In this document: piece by piece, positions 8,327 to 17,197 of the stretch
Layout: each line of letters starts with the position of its first letter
How positions within the stretch are numbered: position 1 is the stretch's first letter
DNA from: Mogibacterium sp.
GTDB lineage: Bacteria > Bacillota > Clostridia > Peptostreptococcales > Anaerovoracaceae
DNA: 54,837 nt
Reading direction: 5' to 3'
Assembly (NCBI GenBank): GCA_017405845.1
Contig: JAFQZQ010000007.1
Coordinates: forward strand, 1 to 54,837
Translations under genes and position numbers: made by a program
The notes under the pieces: generated by a model
Told to the model about the DNA's origin: nothing
Seen by the model: the letters and a program-made list of their open reading frames with translations, nothing else
Databases searched by the model: none

Positions 8327-9490
8327 ATGTCATTCGAAACATATGATAAAAGCTGCTTTGATATAGAAACAGGCTCGTTAAGAAATACCACATCAGGAAA
8401 AATAGAATACAGGTTTTCATATACGAATGAAGACGGTATGCCAAGGAGGAAGTCAGTCACGGGGGATAATATAGATGAATGTATCGAGCGAGCCGAGAAC
8501 TTCATACAGAGTATCGAACTTGCCAAATACGAAATGGATCCGGATATATCCATGAGTGAGATCCTGCGAAGAGTTTACCTGACGGATTATGAACTGGGAT
8601 ATGTCAGGGAACAGGGGTATTGCAGAAACCTCTCAAATCTCAAGATCCTGGAGAAGTCCAACATTGCAAGAATACCGATCAGAGCAGTGACGAAGTCTGA
8701 TGTGCGATCGTATCTGCTGTCGCTGTCAAAATACTCCGAGAGCATGGTAATCAAATTCTATATGCAGATCAAACTGGCGTTTTCCATAGCAGAAATGGAT
8801 CAAATTATTGATCACAATTTCATGAAACACAGGGATATGAAATGTCCTAAGATCGGGAAGCCGGAGAGGAAAGTTCCTGCGCTGACACCGGAACAGCAAA
8901 AGCTGTTCGTAGAATATCTTGAAAACACGCAACCTAAGGGAGGCAACGATTACCGAATACAGCTGATGATCGAGTTGTATAGCGGCATGAGGATGGGCGA
9001 GATAAATGCTCTTAGGAGGGAGGATATTGATTTCAGCCAGAACGTGGTGCATGTCAGAAGGACTGTATCAAGAGGGTTAGACTATCGGGAGTTCATCAGT
9101 GAAAACACAAAGACTGATGCCGGGATGAGAGATGTTCCCATAAGTATGAAACTGAAACCCTACCTTCAGGAAGCACTTGCCAGACAGAAAGACAACAGGG
9201 ACAGGCTCATATTCTTTGATTACAGAAAAAACTCGATTATAAGCACATCACAAGTAAACAACTATTACGGAAGAGTATGTGAGTCTATAGGAATTCCCAT
9301 ATTCGGACAGCATGCGTTGAGACATACCTTCGCGACAAGATGCATTGAATCAGGCATTCCGCCTGTAGTGCTGAAAAATTGGCTTGGTCATACGAATATA
9401 CATGTCACACTGGATACCTACACAGATGTATTCAATGGCATGAACAATAAAGCGGTACACAATCTTGATATGTATCTTGAAAACCTATAG
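8327..9490 (+). CDS. Tyrosine recombinase/integrase
   Basis: 387 residues, normal for element integrases. The N-terminal part (1-170) has an arm-binding-like region and a SAM-like core-binding domain. The catalytic domain shows Arg in YSGMRMGEINALRREDI, the HALRHTFATRC box (His-x-x-Arg), LGHTNIHVTLDTY with the downstream His and the tyrosine nucleophile. It catalyses site-specific insertion and excision, presumably at CATCAGCTCCAAG cores. Start ATG 8327 has GGAGG upstream, and it is probably co-transcribed with the excisionase-like gene. Confidence 0.95.
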   Translation: MSFETYDKSCFDIETGSLRNTTSGKIEYRFSYTNEDGMPRRKSVTGDNIDECIERAENFIQSIELAKYEMDPDISMSEILRRVYLTDYELGYVREQGYCRNLSNLKILEKSNIARIPIRAVTKSDVRSYLLSLSKYSESMVIKFYMQIKLAFSIAEMDQIIDHNFMKHRDMKCPKIGKPERKVPALTPEQQKLFVEYLENTQPKGGNDYRIQLMIELYSGMRMGEINALRREDIDFSQNVVHVRRTVSRGLDYREFISENTKTDAGMRDVPISMKLKPYLQEALARQKDNRDRLIFFDYRKNSIISTSQVNNYYGRVCESIGIPIFGQHALRHTFATRCIESGIPPVVLKNWLGHTNIHVTLDTYTDVFNGMNNKAVHNLDMYLENL

Positions 9491-9536
9491 AAGTCATCAC
9501 CCTGCAGAATTCAGATAGTCGAGAGTTAGATGGTTA

Positions 9537-9572
9537 GTGACAATTATGTCACTATGTGGCATAATAATGTCA
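9537..9572 (+). promoter_or_regulatory. Candidate operator (GTGACA/TGTCAC) before AlbA_2 gene
   Basis: GTGACA and TGTCAC flank a 4-base centre (9537-9552) and a further TGTCAC half-site follows (9567-9572), just before the ribosome site of the next gene. Placement suggests autoregulation by the winged-helix protein encoded downstream. Confidence 0.45.
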
Positions 9573-9594
9573 CTTCAGAAAGCGAGGAAAAGAT

Positions 9595-10929
9595 ATGAAC
9601 TTAGGAAAAGAAACAGAGACGCTTGAATTTAAGAAAACAACTGGAGAAAAGAAAGAGGCAATGATTTCAATTTCATCTATTCTGAATAAGCATGGAATCG
9701 GAACCATATATTTTGGAGTGAAACCTAATGGAGATGTCTGTGGTCAGGATGTGTCAGAATCGTCTCTCAGAGATGTGTCAAGGTTAATATATGAGAGCAT
9801 ACGACCTCAAATATATCCTGTTATTGAAGAAGTAATTTTAGAGGATAAGCATCTAATCAGAGTAGAGTTCAACGGTAACAATACACCATATTCTGCATCG
9901 GGGAGATACTATCTAAGAACTGCTGATGAGGATCGCGAGGTCACACCAGAAGAGTTGCGGAATTTTTTCATTTCAAACGAATATCGTGAAAAATGGGAGA
10001 AGGAGCCATCTGATGCTTCAATAAAACAGGTTGACAAAAATGCTGTTCGATCGTTTTGGCAAAGGGCCATTTCTTCGGGAAGAATACCGGATGGAAGATA
10101 TACTTGCCCAGCCATTCTAAAAAGATATGGTCTTGTCAACGGGGAAAACCTTAACAACGCAGGAGAGTATCTTTTTGGAAATACACGCCCCGTCACGTTG
10201 AAAACCGCAATATTTGCCACGGATGAAAAGCTTACTTTTCTCGATATGAGGCTATTTGAGGACAACATTTATAACCTTCTTGGAGCGGCCGAGGATTACA
10301 TATTGAGAAATATCCGTTGGAGAAGTGAGTTTGTCGGATCTGAGAGAACTGAGATACCGGAGATCCCGATAGCTGTCATCAGAGAGGTGTTGGCAAACAG
10401 CTTTGCTCATGCAGTCTACAGCGACAGGACGAATCACGAGATATGTATTCATCCCGGCATGATCACGATCTATAGTCCCGGTGAATACGCCAGCGATCAC
10501 AAGCCTGAGGATTACATGAAAGGCAATTATGAATCCGTTATTCGAAATGCCACGATTGCCAAAATCCTTTATCTCAACAAGTCGATAGAGCAGTTTGGGA
10601 GCGGATTCAAGCGTATCAACAGCTTATGCAAAGATGCCGGTATCAGGTTTTCCTATGAGAGTGATAAGGCTGGTTTCAAGTTTATTCTGTATAGGCCACA
10701 GATCCAAAGTGACATTTCAAGCGTCACTTTGGATGTCACTTTGAGCGGAACAGAAATGGCCGTCCTTGCTATATTAAGGCAAAAGCCAGACTCTTCCAGA
10801 AGCGAAATCGCTGAAAGAATATCCAAAACTGTTAGGACGGTACAGCGGGCGTTGGACTCCTTGAGGGATAAAGGCTATATCCGGCGCGTAGGGTCTAAGC
10901 AGGAACCAAAATGGGAGATACTAAAATAA
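9595..10929 (+). CDS. AlbA_2/Schlafen-type DNA-binding protein with C-terminal HTH
   Basis: 444 residues. The N-terminal AlbA_2 domain (1-130) begins ETLEFKKTTGEKKEAMISI and includes GTIYFGVKPNGDVCGQDV. The middle (about 190-370) resembles the ATP-binding HATPase_c_4 module of these proteins: IPEIPIAVIREVLANSFAHA, then EQFGSGFKRI. The C-terminus (about 385-444) is a winged helix (RQKPDSSRSEIAERI, SLRDKGYIRRVGS). Such proteins are usually called transcriptional regulators or ATP-dependent helicase-related proteins and recur in mobile and defence loci. It ends 17 bases before the helicase gene, so the two are probably co-transcribed. The role is inferred. Confidence 0.8.
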   Translation: MNLGKETETLEFKKTTGEKKEAMISISSILNKHGIGTIYFGVKPNGDVCGQDVSESSLRDVSRLIYESIRPQIYPVIEEVILEDKHLIRVEFNGNNTPYSASGRYYLRTADEDREVTPEELRNFFISNEYREKWEKEPSDASIKQVDKNAVRSFWQRAISSGRIPDGRYTCPAILKRYGLVNGENLNNAGEYLFGNTRPVTLKTAIFATDEKLTFLDMRLFEDNIYNLLGAAEDYILRNIRWRSEFVGSERTEIPEIPIAVIREVLANSFAHAVYSDRTNHEICIHPGMITIYSPGEYASDHKPEDYMKGNYESVIRNATIAKILYLNKSIEQFGSGFKRINSLCKDAGIRFSYESDKAGFKFILYRPQIQSDISSVTLDVTLSGTEMAVLAILRQKPDSSRSEIAERISKTVRTVQRALDSLRDKGYIRRVGSKQEPKWEILK

Positions 10930-10946
10930 AGACTGGGAGTTTATAG

Positions 10947-13916
10947 ATGAACATTGAAGCGTATGATTTGGATTCTCTCAGAAAAATAATACGGGAATTG
11001 CAAGCGGAGAACGACGGCCTTAAAGCGCAGTTGAGACAAGTCGGGGCGGCATATAATGAGCAGGATCATTTTTCAGATACTATAGAAGAATACGAAAACT
11101 ATGATCCTGACCAGGGTGCAAGAATTTATAGGCCATTTATTACAAGAGAGCATGCCCAAGCTTTCTTCAAGATGTTCTGGGGTCGTCAGGATGTTTATGC
11201 AAGAAGAGGTCGTAAGGGAGGATATTTCCCTCAATGCGCTAACAGATGGAATAATATCTGCCCAAAACAAAAAGGTGAAAAACAATTCTGCGATGAGTGT
11301 GAATTCAATCAGTGGATTAGGCTCACACCGGAAACTGTTATGCAGCACTTGATCGGTTACAAGGAAGATGGCACAGATGTTATTGGCGTGTATCCACTGT
11401 TCCCTGATGGCACTTGCAGATTTCTTGTGTTTGACTTTGATAATCATGTTAAGGGGGCAGATTTTACCGATTATGCGAATGATGACGACGCATGGCACGA
11501 GGAGGTGGATGCTCTTAGACTGATGTGTGAGGTGAGCGGTGTGACACCTTTGGTGGAGCGATCACGTTCAGGCAGAGGAGCCCATGTGTGGATATTCTTT
11601 GATAGGCCTGTTCAGGCATCACTTGCAAGAAACTTCGGCTTCATGCTTTTGGATAAAGGGGCTACATCAGTAAATATGAAATCATTTCATTACTACGACC
11701 GGATGTATCCAGCGCAGGATGCTGCAAGCAAGCTTGGTAACTTGATAGCGCTGCCGCTTCATGGGCAGGCCCTGAATGGCGGTAACAGTGCATTTGTTGA
11801 TAAGAACTGGAATGCTTATCCTGATCAATGGGATGTTCTTGTTAACCGGACGCCGAGATACTCACAAAGGGATTTAGAACAACTCATGATCAAATGGCAG
11901 AGCGAGCAACAACCTGCTTCATCGAACTCGGCAGATTTATTGTCAATTTCGAGGCCAAAGCCTTGGAGAAGGAATGATCATTTCTCAAAAAAAGATGTAA
12001 TCGGAAAACTGCACATCGTACTTGCTGATGGGGTCTATGTTGATGCGTTGAATCTTATGCCGCGACTGCAGAATCAGATAAGATGCATGACTGCTTTAGA
12101 TAACCCCAAGTATTTTCAGAATAAGAGGCTTGGATTTTCGAATTATTATAACTTCAGCGCTTTGTATTTAGGCAAGGATATAGATGGTTACATCAGAATG
12201 CCAAGAGGACTGCTTGAGAAGCTGGAGACAGAATGTGACAGGGCAGATATTTCATATGATGTAACTGACAAGAGAGAAAAGGGCAGGCCTATTAGAGTTA
12301 AATTTAAGGGGACTCTTAAGCAGCAACAGGATCTGGCTGCTCAAAAAATGTTGGAATTTGACAATGGTGTTTTGAGCGCTGCAACAGCATTCGGTAAAAC
12401 TGTGGTCTGCAGTTACCTCATTGCCGAAAGAAAGGTCAATTGTCTTATCCTGCTACAGAGCAAAGACCTTCTCGAACAATGGATTGAGGAACTGAACAGG
12501 TTTCTGGATATCGATGAGGAACCGCCAGAGTATATGACTAAGACCGGAAGAGTAAAAAAGAGAAAGGGTGTAATAGGCGTCTTGCATGGATCAAAAAAAG
12601 CGCTTACAGGTATTGTTGACGTTGCGATGGTTGGATCTGTATATGCAAAAGGCGAATTCATTGAAATGATCAATTCATACGGAATGGTCATTATGGATGA
12701 ATGTCATCATGCCGCCGCTACACAGGCGATTGAAGTGTTGCAGAAGGTGAACGCAAGGTACGTATATGGTGTATCTGCCACCCTGAAGAGAAGTGATGAG
12801 CTTGAGAAAATGATACCGATGATCATTGGTCCAATGCGCCACAGTTACACCTCAAAACAGCGCGCAATCGCCCAGGGTATCGGGCACTATGTATTCCCGA
12901 GATATACAAGGACTATAGATACATTTGAAAGCAGAGGAGATATACACCAAGCCTACACGCTTATAAGCAAAAGCACCGATCGCAATCAGATGATAATTGC
13001 AGATACGAAAGAATGCATAGATACCGGTAAGACACCGGTGATTCTCACACGGTTCAAGGAACACGCAAAGTATTTGTACGATAACTTGAAAAATGAAACG
13101 GATCATGTATTCCTGATGTATGGTGACAATACTGATAAGGAGAACAGTGAAATAAGGAATCAACTGAGAAGGATTCAGGCTGATGAATCGATGATATTGA
13201 TTGCAACCGGAAAGAAAATAGGTGAGGGGTTCGACCTGCCTCGACTGGATACTCTGATGCTTGCGGCTCCTGTTTCATCATCAGGATTGTTGGAGCAATA
13301 TGTCGGCAGACTTAACCGGGATTATGAAGGAAAAAAGGAAGTTGTCGTTTACGATTATATCGATTCCCATATCAGAGTGTTTAACAATATGTATGCTAAA
13401 AGACTGAGCACTTATAGGAAGATCGGTTTCAGCGTAATCGGTTGGGCAACACAGGAGAAACAGCAAGCCAATGCAATCTACGATGCTGGAAATTATACTG
13501 ATACTTTTGAGAGAGATCTTGTCGAATCAAATAATATGATCATCATTTCCAGCCCGGAACTACTACGTGAAAAGGTTGACCGTTTTTTATACATTGTGCG
13601 TAGCCGTCAGGAAGCCGGCGTCAAAGTCACTATCATCACAACTGATCCTGACCATGTTCTGAACAGTTCATCTGGATACTATATGGAACTCATTAGATCT
13701 ATGTCAGACAATGGAATGAATATCATTTTAAAAGATGAAGTACTGGAACACTTTGCGATCATTGACGATGATATAGTGTGGCATGGTGGTGTTAACCTGC
13801 TGGGCTCTGATGATATCTGGGACAATCTTATACGTATAAAAGCACCTATTGTTGCGGCAGAATTAATGGAACTTTCACTAGGCGATGACAAATGGGCAAC
13901 TTGGAAATACGAGTGA
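10947..13916 (+). CDS. Primase-like/SF2 helicase/PLD-like fusion protein (TOTE-type)
   Basis: 989 residues with a coiled-coil start (5-35). Residues about 55-310 look like an archaeo-eukaryotic primase domain of the TOTE conflict-system type: Cys cluster (CANRWNNICP, CDEC), acidic CRFLVFDFDNH, SGRGAHVWIFF and IALPLHGQALNGG. Residues about 440-820 are a superfamily 2 helicase: Walker A TAFGKTV, DECH box in MDECHHAAA, motif VI LLEQYVGRLNR. The last 130 residues resemble a PLD-like domain (HFAIIDDDIVWHGGVNLLG), with the HKD His and Lys not preserved. It may act in DNA repair, replication or defence of the element. No separate nuclease gene is adjacent. Confidence 0.85.
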   Translation: MNIEAYDLDSLRKIIRELQAENDGLKAQLRQVGAAYNEQDHFSDTIEEYENYDPDQGARIYRPFITREHAQAFFKMFWGRQDVYARRGRKGGYFPQCANRWNNICPKQKGEKQFCDECEFNQWIRLTPETVMQHLIGYKEDGTDVIGVYPLFPDGTCRFLVFDFDNHVKGADFTDYANDDDAWHEEVDALRLMCEVSGVTPLVERSRSGRGAHVWIFFDRPVQASLARNFGFMLLDKGATSVNMKSFHYYDRMYPAQDAASKLGNLIALPLHGQALNGGNSAFVDKNWNAYPDQWDVLVNRTPRYSQRDLEQLMIKWQSEQQPASSNSADLLSISRPKPWRRNDHFSKKDVIGKLHIVLADGVYVDALNLMPRLQNQIRCMTALDNPKYFQNKRLGFSNYYNFSALYLGKDIDGYIRMPRGLLEKLETECDRADISYDVTDKREKGRPIRVKFKGTLKQQQDLAAQKMLEFDNGVLSAATAFGKTVVCSYLIAERKVNCLILLQSKDLLEQWIEELNRFLDIDEEPPEYMTKTGRVKKRKGVIGVLHGSKKALTGIVDVAMVGSVYAKGEFIEMINSYGMVIMDECHHAAATQAIEVLQKVNARYVYGVSATLKRSDELEKMIPMIIGPMRHSYTSKQRAIAQGIGHYVFPRYTRTIDTFESRGDIHQAYTLISKSTDRNQMIIADTKECIDTGKTPVILTRFKEHAKYLYDNLKNETDHVFLMYGDNTDKENSEIRNQLRRIQADESMILIATGKKIGEGFDLPRLDTLMLAAPVSSSGLLEQYVGRLNRDYEGKKEVVVYDYIDSHIRVFNNMYAKRLSTYRKIGFSVIGWATQEKQQANAIYDAGNYTDTFERDLVESNNMIIISSPELLREKVDRFLYIVRSRQEAGVKVTIITTDPDHVLNSSSGYYMELIRSMSDNGMNIILKDEVLEHFAIIDDDIVWHGGVNLLGSDDIWDNLIRIKAPIVAAELMELSLGDDKWATWKYE

Positions 13917-13950
13917 ACCAGTTAAATGTCAAGGAGAGCTTGGGATCATT

Positions 13951-14147
13951 ATTGAGAAACACGCGAGCGTCGAACTTCGACTCTCCTAATGAGCTGGAGA
14001 AACTTGAGGAGATCTTTTATCGAGATTACGCAAATAGTTGCTGCGAATGAGATTTTTGATGAAATGAATGGGTTGATAGAAACTTCACAGGCTGAAAGCT
14101 AGTGATTACATGAGGTTCAAAATCACGAATCTCGTCATCAGCTCCAA
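13951..14147. repeat. 197-bp direct repeat ending in attachment core B
   Basis: Aligns without gaps to 17940-18136 (constant offset 3989). Shared landmarks are GAGCGTCGAAC-TTCGACTCTC, GCTGGAGAAACTTGAGGAG, TTTTGATGAAAT-AATGGGTTGAT and a tRNA-like end CACGAATCTCGTCATCAGCTCCAA. It is the conserved right end of a segment; the core is 14136-14147. Confidence 0.8.
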
Positions 14148-14446
14148 AAAATGGCTTCGAATTGGTTTTCGAAGTCATTTTGTTATGACGATTTTCGTTG
14201 AAATTCCAACATTTTTAGCCAATGACCATTTCGCCGCATAAAGCGAAAAAAAGCCAATAAACGCCGGAAATCGCCGTTCGAAGGAGGTTTTTTGTGGGGT
14301 GTCTCGTGGTATATGAGGAGAGTCGAAGCTGCAACTTCGACTCTCGCGCACTTCACGAGAGTCATCCCATTCGAGGAGGCTTTGAATGAGATGCGAAGGA
14401 GGAGCCTCAATTCTCATAACGGCTCTGTATTATTACGAGAGATATG
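14148..14446. other. Left arm of segment II
   Basis: No gene. After core B comes a weak hairpin (ATGGCTTCGAA/TTCGAAGTCAT, 14151-14178), then GTTGAAATTCCAAC and AACGCCGG-like motifs matching those right of core C. A strong inverted repeat at 14318-14345 (GAGAGTCGAA/TTCGACTCTC) repeats the motif found within both 197-bp repeats. Likely integrase arm sites. Confidence 0.4.
14318..14345. repeat. Inverted repeat GAGAGTCGAA/TTCGACTCTC
   Basis: Ten-base perfect arms with an 8-base centre. Related copies with a single central base lie at 13965-13985 (one mismatch) and 17954-17974 (perfect). Three copies across one mobile region suggest a protein-binding site of the element. Confidence 0.55.
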
Positions 14447-14476
14447 ATTGACACCCCAGATTATTGATTGTATAGT
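14447..14476 (+). promoter_or_regulatory. Strong sigma-A-type promoter for ABC-F leader
   Basis: TTGACA at 14447-14452, 18-base spacer, TATAGT at 14471-14476. The start point would fall about 14483, just before the long leader structure. Confidence 0.75.
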
Positions 14477-14486
14477 GATAAAAAAC

Positions 14487-14698
14487 ATAGGAGGACTAAC
14501 GGAGTGATCAGCAGATAATTTGTAACACGATCAATAATACTGACATTGTTATCAGTGATGTTTTTTCGTGTTTCCGATTATCTGTGCAGGCAGCTCCTAT
14601 TTTTGTGGTCTGAGGACCAAATGGTTTGATACACTGCGGTCAAATCAAAACGGAACATGAAACATGCACAGCTATTTCGGAAACGGAATAGCTTTTTT
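14487..14698 (+). promoter_or_regulatory. Attenuator-like leader of ABC-F gene (two terminators)
   Basis: A long nested stem pairs 14487-14493 with 14594-14600, 14512-14519 with 14577-14584 and 14525-14529 with 14567-14571, ending at TTTTT (14600-14604). A second terminator (14670-14678 with 14685-14693, then TTTTTT) lies 44 bases before the gene. A four-codon frame (GTG 14504 to TAA 14518) follows GGAGG and sits inside the first stem. Ribosome-stalling attenuation controls several ABC-F resistance genes in Bacillota; its use here is inferred from layout. Confidence 0.6.
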
Positions 14699-14741
14699 AA
14701 TAACATCACGATAAACACTCACAAGTAATGGAGGTGTTTAT

Positions 14742-16286
14742 ATGCTGCAAATAAACAATTTGAGAATAATACATGATAAAGATTACCGGACCCTGATAGA
14801 CGGGCTGACCTTTGCTGTGAACCCGGGAGATAAGATAGTCGTTATAGGAGAAGAGGGCGACGGAAAATCAACATTGCTCAAGTGGATCATTGATCCCGGT
14901 CTGATAGAACCCTATGCTGAAGCAAGCGGAACAATAATTGCCCCGGGTGAAAAGGTCGCGTATCTTCCACAGGAACTCCCCATTGAGTCAAGAGGGTTGA
15001 CTATATTCGAATTCATGTCAGCCGAAGACCAATTCGTGGAGATGAATCCTGCAGAAATCGCAAGGATAGCCAGAGAGGTAGGACTAGATCCCGATATGCT
15101 CTATTCTGATCAGATCATGGGAACGCTTTCAGGTGGGGAGAAGGTCAAAGTGCAGTTTGCCAGGCTGCTTGCGTCAAGACCGTCCATACTTCTGCTGGAC
15201 GAACCGTCAAATGATATCGATGTAGAAACGCTGGAATGGCTCGAGTCGTTTATCAACCGATCGAAGATGGGTATACTCTTCGTTTCGCATGATGAAACTT
15301 TGATCGAGAACACCGCAAACAGGGTCATACATATTGAACAGCTGGATCACAAGAGCGTGCCAAGGCACACGGTCGCCAACATGCCTTACAGGCGGTATGT
15401 TGCAGAACGTTTGCATGGCTTTGAACTGCAGGAAGCACAGGCTAAGATGGAAAAGCGGCATCAACGTATCGCAGAGGAAAAGTGGCGGAAGATCTATCAG
15501 AGGGTGGAGCATGAGCAGAATGTAATAACACGTGCTGATCCGTCAGGCGGCAGGCTTCTTAAAAAGAAGATGCATGCGGTGAAATCGCAGGGAAGGCGTC
15601 TGGAGAAACAGAAGGAGAACCGGACAGAAATACCACACTATGAGTTCGAGATAAATCTGATGTTTGATTATGAGACAAGTATCCCAAGGACAAAGGCCCT
15701 CCTGACTCTTGCGATACCTGAGCTGAGTATCGCTGAAAATGGTGAAAGACGGGTATTGTCCAGAAATATCAGGCTGGATATCCGGGGCAGTGAAAAGGTT
15801 TGCATTACCGGTAAGAATGGTGCCGGTAAAACTACACTGATGCGGTGCATCAGGGATGAGCTGGAAAAGCGCGAAGATAGTTCTTTTGCGTATATGCCTC
15901 AAAATTATGAAGAGATGCTGGATCCGGACATTACTCCTGTTGAGTTCCTGACGAAAGACGGCAGTAAGGAGGAAAACGTCATTATCAATAACAGACTGGC
16001 ATCTCTAAGGTTTACGCCGGAAGATATGACAAGGAAGATCAAAGAACTCTCCGGAGGACAAAAGGGCAAACTCCTTCTGCTTTCATTGACACTATCAGAT
16101 GCTGATATCCTGCTTCTCGATGAGCCGACGCGCAATTTTTCCCCTTTATCAGGGCCGGTGATCAGAAAGATGCTTGCAGGTTTCAGCGGCGCGATAATAA
16201 GTGTTTCACATGACAGAAAATATATTGATGAAGTCCCTGACAAGATTTACGAATTGACTCGGGATTGCCTAAGACTGCTGAAATGA
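14742..16286 (+). CDS. ABC-F family ATPase, ribosome-protection type
   Basis: 514 residues, two ABC domains and no membrane segment. Domain 1 (1-210) has Walker A GEEGDGKST, signature LSGGEKVKVQFARLL and Walker B LLLDEPSND. A charged, coiled-coil-like interdomain linker (about 225-300) fits the ARD that reaches toward the peptidyl-transferase centre. Domain 2 has GKNGAGKTT, LSGGQKGKLLLLSL and LLLDEPTRNFSPLSG, the last typical of Clostridial antibiotic-resistance ABC-Fs. It probably displaces ribosome-binding antibiotics (lincosamide, streptogramin A, pleuromutilin classes are usual). RBS GGAGG 8 bases upstream. The attenuator-like leader supports drug-inducible expression. Confidence 0.9.
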   Translation: MLQINNLRIIHDKDYRTLIDGLTFAVNPGDKIVVIGEEGDGKSTLLKWIIDPGLIEPYAEASGTIIAPGEKVAYLPQELPIESRGLTIFEFMSAEDQFVEMNPAEIARIAREVGLDPDMLYSDQIMGTLSGGEKVKVQFARLLASRPSILLLDEPSNDIDVETLEWLESFINRSKMGILFVSHDETLIENTANRVIHIEQLDHKSVPRHTVANMPYRRYVAERLHGFELQEAQAKMEKRHQRIAEEKWRKIYQRVEHEQNVITRADPSGGRLLKKKMHAVKSQGRRLEKQKENRTEIPHYEFEINLMFDYETSIPRTKALLTLAIPELSIAENGERRVLSRNIRLDIRGSEKVCITGKNGAGKTTLMRCIRDELEKREDSSFAYMPQNYEEMLDPDITPVEFLTKDGSKEENVIINNRLASLRFTPEDMTRKIKELSGGQKGKLLLLSLTLSDADILLLDEPTRNFSPLSGPVIRKMLAGFSGAIISVSHDRKYIDEVPDKIYELTRDCLRLLK

Positions 16287-16313
16287 CAGCCAAATATTAT
16301 ACGGAGGTACAAG

Positions 16314-17087
16314 ATGCGAGTTACATACAAAAACCCAGGGTTTGAGCATTCAATCGATAGCATTATGCTGTTTCAGACAGATGATACAGCACCGAATCAG
16401 GCGGATGCTTTACCGTATTTCTATCCTCAGGTCGATGCGGATCTATTAAGGTGCAAGCCGCTCAACGAGAGGAAAGAATATCTTGTGGATGTTCTTTCGG
16501 ATGTTTACTCTGAACTGGAACCGGAGTTGAACAGGAAAGTTCTGCTATATAATGACCACTTCAATAAATATGAAGGGCAAATCAATGATGCTCTGACAGA
16601 CGCGTTTGAGATCGATGTAAGGGGTATATTCAATGATCTGGTAGGCAATATCTGTCTGAACCCTGTATGCCCGAGGTTTCTTCTTGAAAGATATTTCGAT
16701 GTTTTTTGCAGGAACAGCGAGAGAGGTGCGCTGGGGATAACTATTCATGAAGTGATCCACTATATATGGTTCTATGTTTGGAACCAGACGTTTGGTGATA
16801 GCTATGATGAATATGACCAGCCTACGATGAAGTGGATCCTGAGCGAGATGGTCGTTGAAAGCATAATGAGGGATGAACGGCTAAGCACGATAAACCCGTG
16901 TTTCCCAAGCTGCGTGTACAGTTATTTTCAGGACATGATGATTGGCGGGAAATGTATGCTTGATACTCTCGAAGAATTGTATCAGAGGAATAGAATGAGA
17001 GACTTCATGGCAAAGTCATATGAGTATTGCCTTGACCATGAGGTAGAAATCAGAAGCCATATAGAAGAGGCGCTTAAGGAATTCTAA
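16314..17087 (+). CDS. HExxH-containing protein of unknown function, co-transcribed with ABC-F
   Basis: 257 residues, no signal peptide or clear membrane span. GALGITIHEVIHYIWFYVW (about 138-157) holds HEVIH, the zinc-metallopeptidase signature, and LSEMVVESIMRDE about 28 residues later supplies a candidate third ligand Glu, as in gluzincins. Only 27 bases separate it from the ABC-F gene, with GGAGG upstream, so both share the attenuated promoter. The family is not recognised. It could be a peptidase or a degenerate metallopeptidase fold. Protease activity is inferred only from the motif. Confidence 0.75.
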   Translation: MRVTYKNPGFEHSIDSIMLFQTDDTAPNQADALPYFYPQVDADLLRCKPLNERKEYLVDVLSDVYSELEPELNRKVLLYNDHFNKYEGQINDALTDAFEIDVRGIFNDLVGNICLNPVCPRFLLERYFDVFCRNSERGALGITIHEVIHYIWFYVWNQTFGDSYDEYDQPTMKWILSEMVVESIMRDERLSTINPCFPSCVYSYFQDMMIGGKCMLDTLEELYQRNRMRDFMAKSYEYCLDHEVEIRSHIEEALKEF

Positions 17088-17116
17088 CATTTCCAAGAAA
17101 TAAGAGACGAAGTAAA

Positions 17117-17156
17117 CATCCGACCAATTGAACCACTGGTCGGATGCTTATTTTAT
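17117..17156 (+). terminator. Rho-independent terminator
   Basis: Perfect 10-bp stem 17117-17126 with 17137-17146 (CATCCGACCA/TGGTCGGATG) followed by a T-rich tract. It ends the ABC-F/HExxH operon and faces the convergent toxin gene. Confidence 0.85.
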
Positions 17157-17197
17157 AATCACCTGAAGTTAGGTCTGGTATCGCTGTTGATTATGTA

